Below, one piece after another: positions 41,101-49,377 of a DNA stretch of 64,000 nt (position 1 is its first letter; every line of letters begins with the position of its first letter). The stretch comes from UBA1794 sp050946375 (GTDB lineage Bacteria > Bacteroidota > Bacteroidia > Bacteroidales > Bacteroidaceae). The notes beneath the pieces were generated by a model. The model was given only the letters and a program-made list of their open reading frames with translations. It ran no database searches and had not been told where the DNA came from. Position numbers and translations under genes: made by a program. The DNA lies in NCBI GenBank assembly GCA_050946375.1, contig JBMNUT010000010.1:1-64000 (forward strand), read 5' to 3'.

Positions 41101-43808
41101 CCAACCTCACGACCCTGGCACAAAACAAAGGACAGGTGATACTCAGGAGCGGGGACACGCGCTGCTACGTGCAGGTGACCGGCTTCGGATCCGAACTGCC
41201 CACCAAGGACATTTCCGCTTCGCCCGTATATGCCGGAGGAACCGACGAGGAGATGGAATTCGACGGGTTCCAGCCGGGAGAGAACGGATATACCATCGAG
41301 GCAAGGGTAAAGACCGACAACGAGAACACCAACTTCTATCCCTACGCCGTCACCGAAGAGGGAAGCGGATTCAAGGGTTACGTTTCTTCCACCGCCATGG
41401 GGCTCTACAACGGCACGAGCCAGAGCGAGGGAGGAAAGATGAGCAATCCTTCCAACGGGGGAACGTTCTACAATACCGACGGACTGTACCATACGTACCG
41501 TTATGCCGTGACGCCCGACAACAGGGTGTTCGTATACCGTGACGGTATCGCCATCGACACGCTCCGCACCGCAGACTTCGCCCTGCAGCCGGAATGGAGC
41601 GTGGAGAACGGGCAGCCCGTGATGAACCTCCTGAAGAACCCCGACTTCGAAGGGGAGTGGAACTTCAACCCGAAACGGAATGTAGTGACCCGCATAGAGG
41701 GATGGACCGTATATCCCTTCGACCAGTACAACTCCACCCAGCAGATAGTGGCCGAGGAGCGCAGCAACGAGGTCGACCAGAACAACCACGTGCTCTCGGT
41801 GGACCGCTACATGTGGAACGCAGGATGGGCCGCTGCCGAAATCTCGCAGACGGTAGACGTGGCGCCGAACGAGGTGTACAGTTTCTCCGCGCTCGCAAAG
41901 GGCGGCATCAAGTCGGACGGCACACAGCTCGGCTCGATACGCATCTATGACCTCCAGAACGAGGAGAACCAGGAGGTAATACCCGTCACCAGCGACAGCT
42001 ACCAGACCTATGCCTGCAACTTCGAGACGCAGGCGACCACCAAGCAGATACGCGTGGTCTTCTACCTGGAGCGTGACGCATGGGGCGCCAGCATCAGCAG
42101 CCTCACTGCAGATGACGTCAAGCTGACCGGTGTGGCACGCAACGTGGCACAGGCCATCGGATTCCAGAACGAAGGGGCCGAGATCGAATACTTCAGCTTC
42201 GACAACACGGGGGCCTACGCGCCTGCCATGGCCGCACTCACGGCATCCGCCGACAGCCTCACCATCACGGGAACGGGAGCCACGACGACATTCACCGTGG
42301 ACGCCTCCAACCTGCAGAACGAAATCACCCTCAAGGCCACGAGCGGGTTCGCAGTCAGCCCCACGACCTTGGCGCCGGGCGCACAGAACGCGGAAGTGAC
42401 CGTCACCAACCTCACGACCCTGGCACAAAACAAAGGACAGGTGATACTCAGGAGCGGGGACACGCGCTGCTACGTGCAGGTGACCGGCTTCGGATCCGAA
42501 CTGCCCACCAAGGACATTTCCGCTTCGCCCGTATATGCCGGAGGAACCGACGAGGAGATGGAATTCGACGGGTTCCAGCCGGGAGAGAACGGATATACCA
42601 TCGAGGCAAGGGTAAAGACCGACAACGAGAACACCAACTTCTATCCCTACGCCGTCACCGAAGAGGGAAGCGGATTCAAGGGTTACGTTTCTTCCACCGC
42701 CATGGGGCTCTACAACGGCACGAGCCAGAGCGAGGGAGGAAAGATGAGCAATCCTTCCAACGGGGGAACGTTCTACAATACCGACGGACTGTACCATACG
42801 TACCGTTATGCCGTGACGCCCGACAACAGGGTGTTCGTATACCGTGACGGTATCGCCATCGACACGCTCCGCACCGCAGACTTCGCCCTGCAGCCGGAAT
42901 GGAGCGTGGAGAACGGGCAGCCCGTGATGAACCTCCTGAAGAACCCCGACTTCGAAGGGGAGTGGAACTTCAACCCGAAACGGAATGTAGTGACCCGCAT
43001 AGAGGGATGGACCGTATATCCCTTCGACCAGTACAACTCCACCCAGCAGATAGTGGCCGAGGAGCGCAGCAACGAGGTCGACCAGAACAACCACGTGCTC
43101 TCGGTGGACCGCTACATGTGGAACGCAGGATGGGCCGCTGCCGAAATCTCGCAGACGGTAGACGTGGCGCCGAACGAGGTGTACAGTTTCTCCGCGCTCG
43201 CAAAGGGCGGCATCAAGTCGGACGGCACACAGCTCGGCTCGATACGCATCTATGACCTCCAGAACGAGGAGAACCAGGAGGTAATACCCGTCACCAGCGA
43301 CAGCTACCAGACCTATGCCTGCAACTTCGAGACGCAGGCGACCACCAAGCAGATACGCGTGGTCTTCTACCTGGAGCGTGACGCATGGGGCGCCAGCATC
43401 AGCAGCCTCACTGCAGATGACGTCAAGCTGACCGGTGTGGCACGCAACGTGGCACAGGCCATCGGATTCCAGAACGAAGGGGCCGAGATCGAATACTTCA
43501 GCTTCGACAACACGGGGGCCTACGCACCCTCCTTCCCCAGCCTGACGATAGGAGACTTCACCGCTATCGAAGACATACAGGCAGAAGGAGACGGCAATAG
43601 CCTCCAGGCTTACGTCACGGACGGAATGCTCATGCTCAAGAATGTGAAGGAACATGCTTCTGTGATGATTTACACCACAAATGGAAATCTTGCAGCAGCC
43701 ATTCCGAACTACATGCCCGACACCGGCATCGCACTGCCCGAACAAGGCATTTACATCGTGCTGGTAGTAGACGGCGGAAAACGTCAGACTGCAAAAGTCA
43801 TTTATTGA
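38181..43808 (+). CDS. Giant surface protein of four ~435-residue repeats with T9SS sorting domain
   Basis: The 1875 residues comprise a signal peptide (~1-26), one diverged copy of an Ig-like linker domain (~30-138), four repeats (139-573, 574-1008, 1009-1443 and 1444 to ~1785) and a C-terminal T9SS domain (ending GIYIVLVVDGGKRQTAKVIY). Each repeat holds a LamG/concanavalin-like part (EMEFDGFQPGENGYTIEARVK, then YRYAVTPDNRVFVYRDG), a CBM4/9-like part (NLLKNPDFEGEWNFNPKRN, then SVDRYMWNAGWAAAEISQTVDV) and the Ig-like linker (LTITGTGATTTFTVDAS). There is no catalytic motif. A multivalent glycan-binding role beside the GH128 enzyme is likely, in the same transcript 11 bases downstream. Repeats 3 and 4 are almost identical in DNA. 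Confidence 0.85.
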   Translation: MKKRTLTVSLFSLLFGLNCMGTSAFASDIGDGELLTIKMSAANVSSQNASSISELKLVGTGTSERLVVSTYDLTQDVTLRATTGFKVYPETIPAGAEEVEVTVTNISYLARHEGQLILRSGDVRNYVHLIGEGTSLPTKDISASPVYAGGTDEEMEFDGFQPGENGYTIEARVKTDNENTNFYPYAVTEEGTGFKGYVSSTTMGLYNGTSQSEGGKMSNPSNGGTFYNTDGLYHTYRYAVTPDNRVFVYRDGIAIDTLRTADFALQPEWSVENGQPVMNLLKNPDFEGEWNFNPKRNVVTRIEGWTVYPFDQYNSTQQIVAEERSNEVDQNNHVLSVDRYMWNAGWAAAEISQTVDVAPNEVYSFSALAKGGIKSDGTQLGSIRIYDLQNEENQEVIPVTSDSYQTYACNFETQATTKQIRVVFYLERDAWGASISSLNVDDVKLTGVARNVAQAIGFQNEGAEIEYFSFDNTGAYAPAMAALTASADSLTITGTGATTTFTVDASNLQNEITLKATSGFAVSPTTLAPGAQNAEVTVTNLTTLAQNNGQVILRSGDTRCYVQITGFGSELPTKDISASPVYAGGTDEEMEFDGFQPGENGYTIEARVKTDNENTNFYPYAVTEEGSGFKGYVSSTAMGLYNGTSQSEGGKMSNPSNGGTFYNTDGLYHTYRYAVTPDNRVFVYRDGIAIDTLRTADFALQPEWSVENGQPVMNLLKNPDFEGEWNFNPKRNVVTRIEGWTVYPFDQYNSTQQIVAEERSNEVDQNNHVLSVDRYMWNAGWAAAEISQTVDVAPNEVYSFSALAKGGIKSDGTQLGSIRIYDLQNEENQEVIPVTSDSYQTYACNFETQATTKQIRVVFYLERDAWGASISSLNVDDVKLTGVARNVAQAIGFQNEGAEIEYFSFDNTGAYAPAMAALTASADSLTITGTGATTTFTVDASNLQNEITLKATSGFAVSPTTLAPGAQNAEVTVTNLTTLAQNKGQVILRSGDTRCYVQVTGFGSELPTKDISASPVYAGGTDEEMEFDGFQPGENGYTIEARVKTDNENTNFYPYAVTEEGSGFKGYVSSTAMGLYNGTSQSEGGKMSNPSNGGTFYNTDGLYHTYRYAVTPDNRVFVYRDGIAIDTLRTADFALQPEWSVENGQPVMNLLKNPDFEGEWNFNPKRNVVTRIEGWTVYPFDQYNSTQQIVAEERSNEVDQNNHVLSVDRYMWNAGWAAAEISQTVDVAPNEVYSFSALAKGGIKSDGTQLGSIRIYDLQNEENQEVIPVTSDSYQTYACNFETQATTKQIRVVFYLERDAWGASISSLTADDVKLTGVARNVAQAIGFQNEGAEIEYFSFDNTGAYAPAMAALTASADSLTITGTGATTTFTVDASNLQNEITLKATSGFAVSPTTLAPGAQNAEVTVTNLTTLAQNKGQVILRSGDTRCYVQVTGFGSELPTKDISASPVYAGGTDEEMEFDGFQPGENGYTIEARVKTDNENTNFYPYAVTEEGSGFKGYVSSTAMGLYNGTSQSEGGKMSNPSNGGTFYNTDGLYHTYRYAVTPDNRVFVYRDGIAIDTLRTADFALQPEWSVENGQPVMNLLKNPDFEGEWNFNPKRNVVTRIEGWTVYPFDQYNSTQQIVAEERSNEVDQNNHVLSVDRYMWNAGWAAAEISQTVDVAPNEVYSFSALAKGGIKSDGTQLGSIRIYDLQNEENQEVIPVTSDSYQTYACNFETQATTKQIRVVFYLERDAWGASISSLTADDVKLTGVARNVAQAIGFQNEGAEIEYFSFDNTGAYAPSFPSLTIGDFTAIEDIQAEGDGNSLQAYVTDGMLMLKNVKEHASVMIYTTNGNLAAAIPNYMPDTGIALPEQGIYIVLVVDGGKRQTAKVIY
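38595..43535 (+). repeat. 1305-bp tandem repeats within the giant surface-protein gene
   Basis: Units at about 38595, 39900, 41205 and 42510, period 1305 bp, all in frame. Over the stretches compared by eye, units 3 and 4 are identical (for example cttcactgcagatgacgtcaag-type differences from units 1 and 2 are shared by 3 and 4 only). The last unit ends where APAMAAL becomes APSFPSL. Confidence 0.95.
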
Positions 43809-43825
43809 TTAACGAAACCTCGAAA

Positions 43826-43874
43826 GGAAGCCGCTTTTTCCTATATTTGCCGGAGAAAACGGCTTCCTTTTTTT
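43826..43874 (+). terminator. Terminator with a promoter element in its loop
   Basis: ggaagccg (43826-43833) pairs with cggcttcc (43860-43867), followed by seven T. The 26-base loop contains tatatttg (43842-43849), a perfect -7 element for the following GH43 gene. Confidence 0.65.
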
Positions 43875-43878
43875 ACAA

Positions 43879-43925
43879 GAAACATGCAGGTCTTTTCTTG
43901 AAAACATACAGTACAAACAAGAAAA
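43879..43925. repeat. 22-nt-type degenerate repeat block
   Basis: gaaacatgcaggtcttttcttgaaaacatacagtacaaacaagaaaaac: two AT-rich units in the leader of the GH43 gene. Confidence 0.45.
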
Positions 43926-43949
43926 ACCCTCCTAAAAAAGATACATAAA

Positions 43950-45755
43950 ATGAAATACTCCTTTTACAGTTCACTTCTTCTGAGCTTATTCGCTCTGAAC
44001 CTGAACGCTACGCCCGGAGACATTCTTCCCGGACAAACCTGGAACGACACGAAAGGTTCTGCCATCAATGCCCACGGAGGCTGCGTACAATATTCCGACG
44101 GATACTACTATTGGTTTGGCGAAGACCGCACCAATCTTACCTGCAACGGAATCAGCTGCTACCGCTCTGCCGACCTCTGCAACTGGACGCGCGTGGGGCT
44201 GGCCCTCACCCCTACGGGCACCATGACGGACGAAAACGTAGACATCGCATACGGGCGTACACTGGAGCGACCGAAAGTAATCTATAACGCACAAACCGAC
44301 AAGTGGGTCATGTGGATTCATTGGGAAAACGGAAACGACTACGGAGAGGCCAAAGTATGCGTAGCGCAGGCCGACACGGTGGTAGGCCCCTATACGCTGG
44401 TCGATGTGTTCCGTCCCAACGGCAACGACTCGCGCGACCAGACCCTCTTCCTCGATACGGACGGAACCGCATACCACGTGTATTCCACCAACATGAATAC
44501 CAACACCAACATCTCCCCGCTGAAACCCGACTTCCTCTCCCCCGAAGAAGCCGTGAATACCCAAATGAAGGGAAAAAAATACGAGGCAGCCAGCATCTTC
44601 AAAGTAGGCGACATCTACTACGGGCTTTTCTCCGGCTGCACCGGCTGGGAGCCCAACCGGGGACGTTATGCCTATGCATACGACATGATGGGCACATGGA
44701 CCTACGGCAACGACTTCAAGGACCAGGACGGAAGTACTGGCACCAACTTCTGTACGGACGCGGGACAAGACAAGACATACGAGTCGCAAAGCACGTACGT
44801 CTTCCCCGTACAGGGAAAAGAGAAGTGCTTCGTCTACATGGGTGACCGCTGGAATTCCGGCAACGTAGGCGCTTCGAAATACGTATGGCTGCCCCTCAGC
44901 ATACGTTCCGGCTATCCCGCCGTACGATGGTACGACAAATGGGATCTCTCGGTATTCGACAACATGTACCGATACAAGCGCCTGGCAGAACTGAACGACG
45001 GGACGGAATTTTATCTGCTCGAGCGCAAATCGGACCGCATCGTCTCCCGCCCGAAGTCTTCCCTGACGCTTGAAAACGACGGAGAGGCAAACGTATGCTT
45101 CGTGTTGCACACAACCGACACGCCCTATACCTATAAGATTGAAGAGCTCGCCACGGGAAAATTCCTGGAGTCGATGTTCGGAACCATACGGTTCCAGGCA
45201 GAAAGCGACAGCGAAGCACAGGAGTGGATACTGGTACTGGAGCAGGACGGCTACTACCGCATAGAAAATGCCGCCGACGGATACTGCCTTTCCGTATCGG
45301 GCAACGGGACCATGGCCGGAACGAACATCTATCTGAATACGAAAAACGAAGATATCCACCAGAGTTTCGCCCTGTATTTCGACTCTGAGGCACATGCCGA
45401 CTACAAAGAGGCCGACCTCTACAGCCTGGCTTACCTGGAGAACAACAAAAAGCTCATGGAGGAACAGAACAGCTTCCTCACGGCGATTTCCGCCGTCGGC
45501 GAAGACCGCCTGCAGATGAACGTCAGCATTTCTCCCGACCGCTCCTCCATCCTTGTGGAGTCCGGCACGGACGCAGTGGGCGACATCGCAGTGATTGAGC
45601 CCGGCTCGGGCCGCATCCTGTGGCAGGCTGCACAAGCCTCCCTGTCTTCCGGAAGCAATGCATTCTCCCTTTCTGCTCCCCTCGAACGCGGATTTTACAT
45701 AGTTACTGTCCGCACAACCGGAGAGCAAATATCCAAGAAAGTACCCGCACTATGA
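43950..45755 (+). CDS. GH43-family hydrolase, exo-beta-1,3-galactanase-like
   Basis: The 601-residue exported enzyme has a signal peptide (~1-20) and a five-bladed GH43 domain at ~25-345 with INAHGGCV, YYYWFGED, LERPKVIYN (E106), YEAASIFKVGD (E212) and YESQSTYVFPV (Q280). These match the Glu/Glu/Gln constellation I recall for exo-beta-1,3-galactanases (GH43_24), in which Gln replaces the usual catalytic Asp. A beta-trefoil lectin-like domain follows (~385-500) and a T9SS sorting domain ends the protein (ERGFYIVTVRT). A beta-1,3-galactosidase acting on arabinogalactan-type chains is therefore the best guess. The stop overlaps the next gene's start (ATGA, 45752-45755). Confidence 0.82.
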   Translation: MKYSFYSSLLLSLFALNLNATPGDILPGQTWNDTKGSAINAHGGCVQYSDGYYYWFGEDRTNLTCNGISCYRSADLCNWTRVGLALTPTGTMTDENVDIAYGRTLERPKVIYNAQTDKWVMWIHWENGNDYGEAKVCVAQADTVVGPYTLVDVFRPNGNDSRDQTLFLDTDGTAYHVYSTNMNTNTNISPLKPDFLSPEEAVNTQMKGKKYEAASIFKVGDIYYGLFSGCTGWEPNRGRYAYAYDMMGTWTYGNDFKDQDGSTGTNFCTDAGQDKTYESQSTYVFPVQGKEKCFVYMGDRWNSGNVGASKYVWLPLSIRSGYPAVRWYDKWDLSVFDNMYRYKRLAELNDGTEFYLLERKSDRIVSRPKSSLTLENDGEANVCFVLHTTDTPYTYKIEELATGKFLESMFGTIRFQAESDSEAQEWILVLEQDGYYRIENAADGYCLSVSGNGTMAGTNIYLNTKNEDIHQSFALYFDSEAHADYKEADLYSLAYLENNKKLMEEQNSFLTAISAVGEDRLQMNVSISPDRSSILVESGTDAVGDIAVIEPGSGRILWQAAQASLSSGSNAFSLSAPLERGFYIVTVRTTGEQISKKVPAL

Positions 45756-47608
45756 GAAAACTGATCTATCCTGCCACCTTCTTCCTGCTGGGGGGATTTC
45801 TCCTGCTGGCCGATATTCCTGACTTCCTGCAGGAAACGGCCGATATGAATCCTTTCTTCCTGACCTCGGATTATGCAGTCGAAACGCTAAAGAAGCCGGG
45901 CGGATGCCTGACGTACGCAGCCTCTTTCCTCACTTCCTGCCTTGCCGTGAAGTGGCTCGGGGCACTGCTGCTGCTGGTGTTGACCGCGGCTCTTGCCTAC
46001 GTGCAGAAGTTCGCTTTCCGACTGCCTGCGGCAGCCTTCGGCCTCTGTTGGCTCGCACCGCTGGCACTGCTGCTCAACTATACCCAACAGGGCTACATGC
46101 TCTACATCCTGAAGACTCCGGGATGGGCATTTTCCATGCCGCTGGGCATGCTGGGCACGGCAGCGCTTGCCGGAATATACATCCGTCTCCGTCACGTCGG
46201 AAGCAAGGTAGCGTGGATGATCATCGCATGTGCACCTCTGTATTATGCCATAGGCAGCTACGCCCTGATGGCCTCTTTTTCAGCATTCATTTACGAATTG
46301 TTTCTCTTTACCAAGAACCGGTGGCGCCATGCGCTGCCGGTTCTTTTGGCTTTACCCGCATCGGCTTTCCTGTTCCCCCTGGCCTTATACAAACTCGGCT
46401 GGCTTCGCCGAAGCCTTTCTTCCCTGTATTCAACGGGATTGCCGGACTATCTGTGGACGGAAGCCGAGCAGCCGCTGTGGTACCCGCTCCTGTTCTCACT
46501 CCTTTTACTGAACGTCTTTGTCCTCTTTGCCGCCTACCGGCAGAAAAAAGGAAACGCCGCACAACCCACCCGGGGCAAGCAGTCTGCTGACAAACACAAG
46601 TATCAGCGGGCCATCGGGATATGCGTCCTGTTCCTGTATGCCCTCACCGCTTACCAAGTCTATGCCCACACTTTCCGCGACGAGAACTACCATTGCATCC
46701 TCCGCATGAAGCACGCCACCGAAAAGAACGATTGGCAAGCCGTACTGCAAGAAGCCCGGGACTGCGATTCCATCCCCACCCGCCTGCAAGTTCTCTACAC
46801 CCGTCTGGCACTCCAGAAGATGAACGAAGGCGGAGACATGCTCTTCACCTATCCCGACGGCGACGCTTCCTACCGCGCTCCCCGCCCCCACCAATACCTC
46901 CGTCTCATAGGAGGAAGCAAACTCTACTACCATTACGGAAAAATCAACTACGCCTATCGCTGGTGCATGGAAGACCTCGTGGAATACGGGAAGCGTCCCG
47001 ATTACCTCCGCACCATGGCAAAATGCGCGCTGATGAACCGGGAACCCGAATTGGCACGCAAGTATCTCGACATAATCCGCACCATACCCTTCCAATCCGA
47101 GTTTGTATCGCACTACGAATACTACCTGTCCCATCCCGAAGCCGTAGAGTCCGACGAAGAAATGGCCTCCATCGGCCGGCTGATGAACTACGGAGACCTG
47201 CTCGACGGCGACGGCGGACTGATCGAAGTCTATCTGCTCAACAGCTTCGCACTGATGGAAGGAGGCACCCGCGAAATGGTAGACTTGTCGCTCCAGGCTT
47301 GCCTCGTACTGAAAAATATCAAAGGCTTCTGGCCGCGTTTCTTCCAGCTTCTTCCCACTTTCCAGGGGAAGAAAATCCCGACCCACTACCAGGAAGCGGC
47401 CCTGCTCTTTGCCACTCTCCAGCAAAACATAGACCCTAACTCTCTTCCCATCGAACCGAAAATAAGAGAACGGTTTGCCCAACTCGTGGAAGCCTCCAAC
47501 GCTTATGCGCAAATGGGCGACGAATACAACCGCAACAAGCTCTATCCCGACTACGGAGGTACCTACTGGTACTACTACTTCTTCATAAAGGGACTGAAAA
47601 CCAACTGA
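45752..47608 (+). CDS. DUF6057-family multi-pass membrane protein
   Basis: The 618-residue product has roughly nine or ten hydrophobic helices in residues 1-330 (e.g. LIYPATFFLLGGFLLLA, WLGALLLLVLTAALAYV, AIGICVLFLYALTAYQVYA). A soluble, TPR-like C-terminal half follows (~335-618; ENYHCILRMKHATEKNDWQAVLQEARDC). Bacteroides genomes often pair this family with a beta-propeller lipoprotein, as here with the gene 29 bases downstream. The function is unknown; the arrangement suggests a membrane platform with a surface partner. The start is the ATG overlapping the GH43 stop; reading frames further upstream belong to no gene. Confidence 0.75.
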   Translation: MRKLIYPATFFLLGGFLLLADIPDFLQETADMNPFFLTSDYAVETLKKPGGCLTYAASFLTSCLAVKWLGALLLLVLTAALAYVQKFAFRLPAAAFGLCWLAPLALLLNYTQQGYMLYILKTPGWAFSMPLGMLGTAALAGIYIRLRHVGSKVAWMIIACAPLYYAIGSYALMASFSAFIYELFLFTKNRWRHALPVLLALPASAFLFPLALYKLGWLRRSLSSLYSTGLPDYLWTEAEQPLWYPLLFSLLLLNVFVLFAAYRQKKGNAAQPTRGKQSADKHKYQRAIGICVLFLYALTAYQVYAHTFRDENYHCILRMKHATEKNDWQAVLQEARDCDSIPTRLQVLYTRLALQKMNEGGDMLFTYPDGDASYRAPRPHQYLRLIGGSKLYYHYGKINYAYRWCMEDLVEYGKRPDYLRTMAKCALMNREPELARKYLDIIRTIPFQSEFVSHYEYYLSHPEAVESDEEMASIGRLMNYGDLLDGDGGLIEVYLLNSFALMEGGTREMVDLSLQACLVLKNIKGFWPRFFQLLPTFQGKKIPTHYQEAALLFATLQQNIDPNSLPIEPKIRERFAQLVEASNAYAQMGDEYNRNKLYPDYGGTYWYYYFFIKGLKTN

Positions 47609-47637
47609 ACCGTTTCCACTAAAAACCCCGTGCCACT

Positions 47638-49212
47638 ATGATACGCAACTTCATATTCTGCCTATTGTCACTCCCCCTTCTGTTCTCTTCGTGCTCGCCT
47701 TCCGTGCCCGAAGATGCCGTGCCGACAGACACTCCGGCCCAAACACTGCCCGACTACGACGGCGCTACCCTGCCGCCCAACATAGCTCCGATGAACTTCC
47801 GCATAGAAGAAACAGGCGACGACTACCTGACTCACTTCTATTCCCGCAATAAGAACTGCTCCATTGTACTGGCAGGACAGACCATCGACCTGCCAGCCGG
47901 GAAATGGAAGGACCTGCTCGAAGCCGCGCGGGGCGATACGCTCTATACGGACATCTATGTACGTCAGAACGGAAAATGGCTGAAGTTTCCCACACGACGC
48001 AACTTCATCGCCCCGGAAGAGATAGACCCCTACATCGCCTACCGCCTCATCGAGCCCTCGTATGTGGACTACGAACAGATTCTGATATGCCAGCGGAACC
48101 TCACCAACTTCAAGGAGACCGTATTGTGCGACAACATGATGCTCACCGACGGCGAGAACGGTGCATGCGTCAACTGCCATGCCTTCCAGAACTACAACCG
48201 CGGCGGACGCATACAGATGCACATACGGCAGAACCATGGGGGAACGCTCATCACCGACGGAGGCCGACTGAAGAAGGTAAACCTGAAGACCCCGGAGACG
48301 CTCTCTGCAGGAGTATATCCGGCCTGGCATCCCAACAAGAACCTGATAGCCTACTCCGTGAACGAGACCGGGCAGCTGTTTCACACCAGAGACATACAGA
48401 AAATCGAAGTCATCGACTTCGCAAGCGACCTGATACTCTACGACATCGATCACAACAAAGTCTACGACATCGACTGCAAACCGCATGACTTCGAAACTTT
48501 TCCGGCATGGAGCCCCGATGGAAAGATGCTCTACTACACGTCGGCCCACTACGTGCAGGAAACAAACGACATAGACGCCGAGCTGGGACTCAACTACCAA
48601 CAGCTGAAATACAACATCCTGCGCCGTCCATTCGACGAGTCGACCTTGAAATTCGGCGCACAGGACACCATTCTCAATGCCGCCGCACAAGGCAAAAGCG
48701 CCGTACTACCCCGCATCTCGCCCGACGGCCGCTGGATGCTTTTCTCCATGGCCGACTTCGGAAACTTCCATGTCTGGCACAAATCCTCCGACCTCTACGT
48801 CATGGACCTCAATACGCGGAACACATACCCCCTGGAGGAAGCCAACAGCGAAGAGAGCGACAGCTACCACTCCTGGTCGTCGAACGGACGGTGGATTCTC
48901 TTCACTTCCCGCCGCGACGACGGCAACTACACCCGTCTCTACATAGCCTATTTCGACCAGACGGGCAAGGCGCACCGCGCATTCGAAGTACCGCAGCGCG
49001 ACCCCCTCTTCTATTCCCAACTTTTCAAGAGCTACAACGTACCCGAATGGCTTACACAACCCGTAGCCTTCTCGCGCAACCAGATAGTCGACGCGGCCAG
49101 GGAAGAGGCCATACCCGCCGAGTACAACGGCTCTGCCCTGCTGCAACCCGATCAGGACAAGGCTGAACGACCCGACGACGACCCTGCGGAAAGCAACCGC
49201 TTGCCGTACTGA
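47638..49212 (+). CDS. PD40/TolB-like beta-propeller lipoprotein with a CxxCH haem-c motif
   Basis: The 524-residue product has a lipoprotein signal with Cys 19 (LFSSC). An N-terminal region of ~150 residues precedes the segment NGACVNCHAFQNY (C177, C180, H181), a canonical covalent haem-c attachment motif. A WD40-like PD40 propeller follows (YPAWHPNKNLIAYSVNETGQ, FPAWSPDGKMLYYTSAHY, PRISPDGRWMLFSMADFG, YHSWSSNGRWILFTSRRDDG). If haem is attached, this is an envelope c-type cytochrome fused to a propeller. The ligand Met or His on the other side cannot be assigned. It is probably co-transcribed with the DUF6057 gene. Confidence 0.78.
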   Translation: MIRNFIFCLLSLPLLFSSCSPSVPEDAVPTDTPAQTLPDYDGATLPPNIAPMNFRIEETGDDYLTHFYSRNKNCSIVLAGQTIDLPAGKWKDLLEAARGDTLYTDIYVRQNGKWLKFPTRRNFIAPEEIDPYIAYRLIEPSYVDYEQILICQRNLTNFKETVLCDNMMLTDGENGACVNCHAFQNYNRGGRIQMHIRQNHGGTLITDGGRLKKVNLKTPETLSAGVYPAWHPNKNLIAYSVNETGQLFHTRDIQKIEVIDFASDLILYDIDHNKVYDIDCKPHDFETFPAWSPDGKMLYYTSAHYVQETNDIDAELGLNYQQLKYNILRRPFDESTLKFGAQDTILNAAAQGKSAVLPRISPDGRWMLFSMADFGNFHVWHKSSDLYVMDLNTRNTYPLEEANSEESDSYHSWSSNGRWILFTSRRDDGNYTRLYIAYFDQTGKAHRAFEVPQRDPLFYSQLFKSYNVPEWLTQPVAFSRNQIVDAAREEAIPAEYNGSALLQPDQDKAERPDDDPAESNRLPY

Positions 49213-49236
49213 CAACCGGCCAATCAGCACGAAAAA

Positions 49237-49281
49237 ATTTCTCCCCGGCAGTCCGCTCTTCAGCAACTGTCGGGGAGAAAT
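49237..49281. terminator. Bidirectional terminator between the propeller lipoprotein gene and nadA
   Basis: atttctccccggcagt (49237-49252) pairs with actgtcggggagaaat (49266-49281) with one G-U pair; A-rich before and T-rich on the opposite strand. 49282-49377 holds only one weak 22-nt repeat unit. Confidence 0.8.
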
Positions 49282-49377
49282 CGTATAGGAGTGCCTGCAC
49301 TTTTTGCTCACGGCGGAGGCACGGCATCGTCCGGCATGAGGGGAAAGACGCCGCACCCGTTGCCGCGCGGAGCGCTT

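Noticed and set aside
38331..43745. 1804-codon open frame on the minus strand opposite the giant repeat gene
   Set aside because: It is a mirror frame produced by high GC and C-ending codons in the four repeats; it has no start context, no family likeness, and the plus-strand gene has signal peptide, domains and sorting tail.
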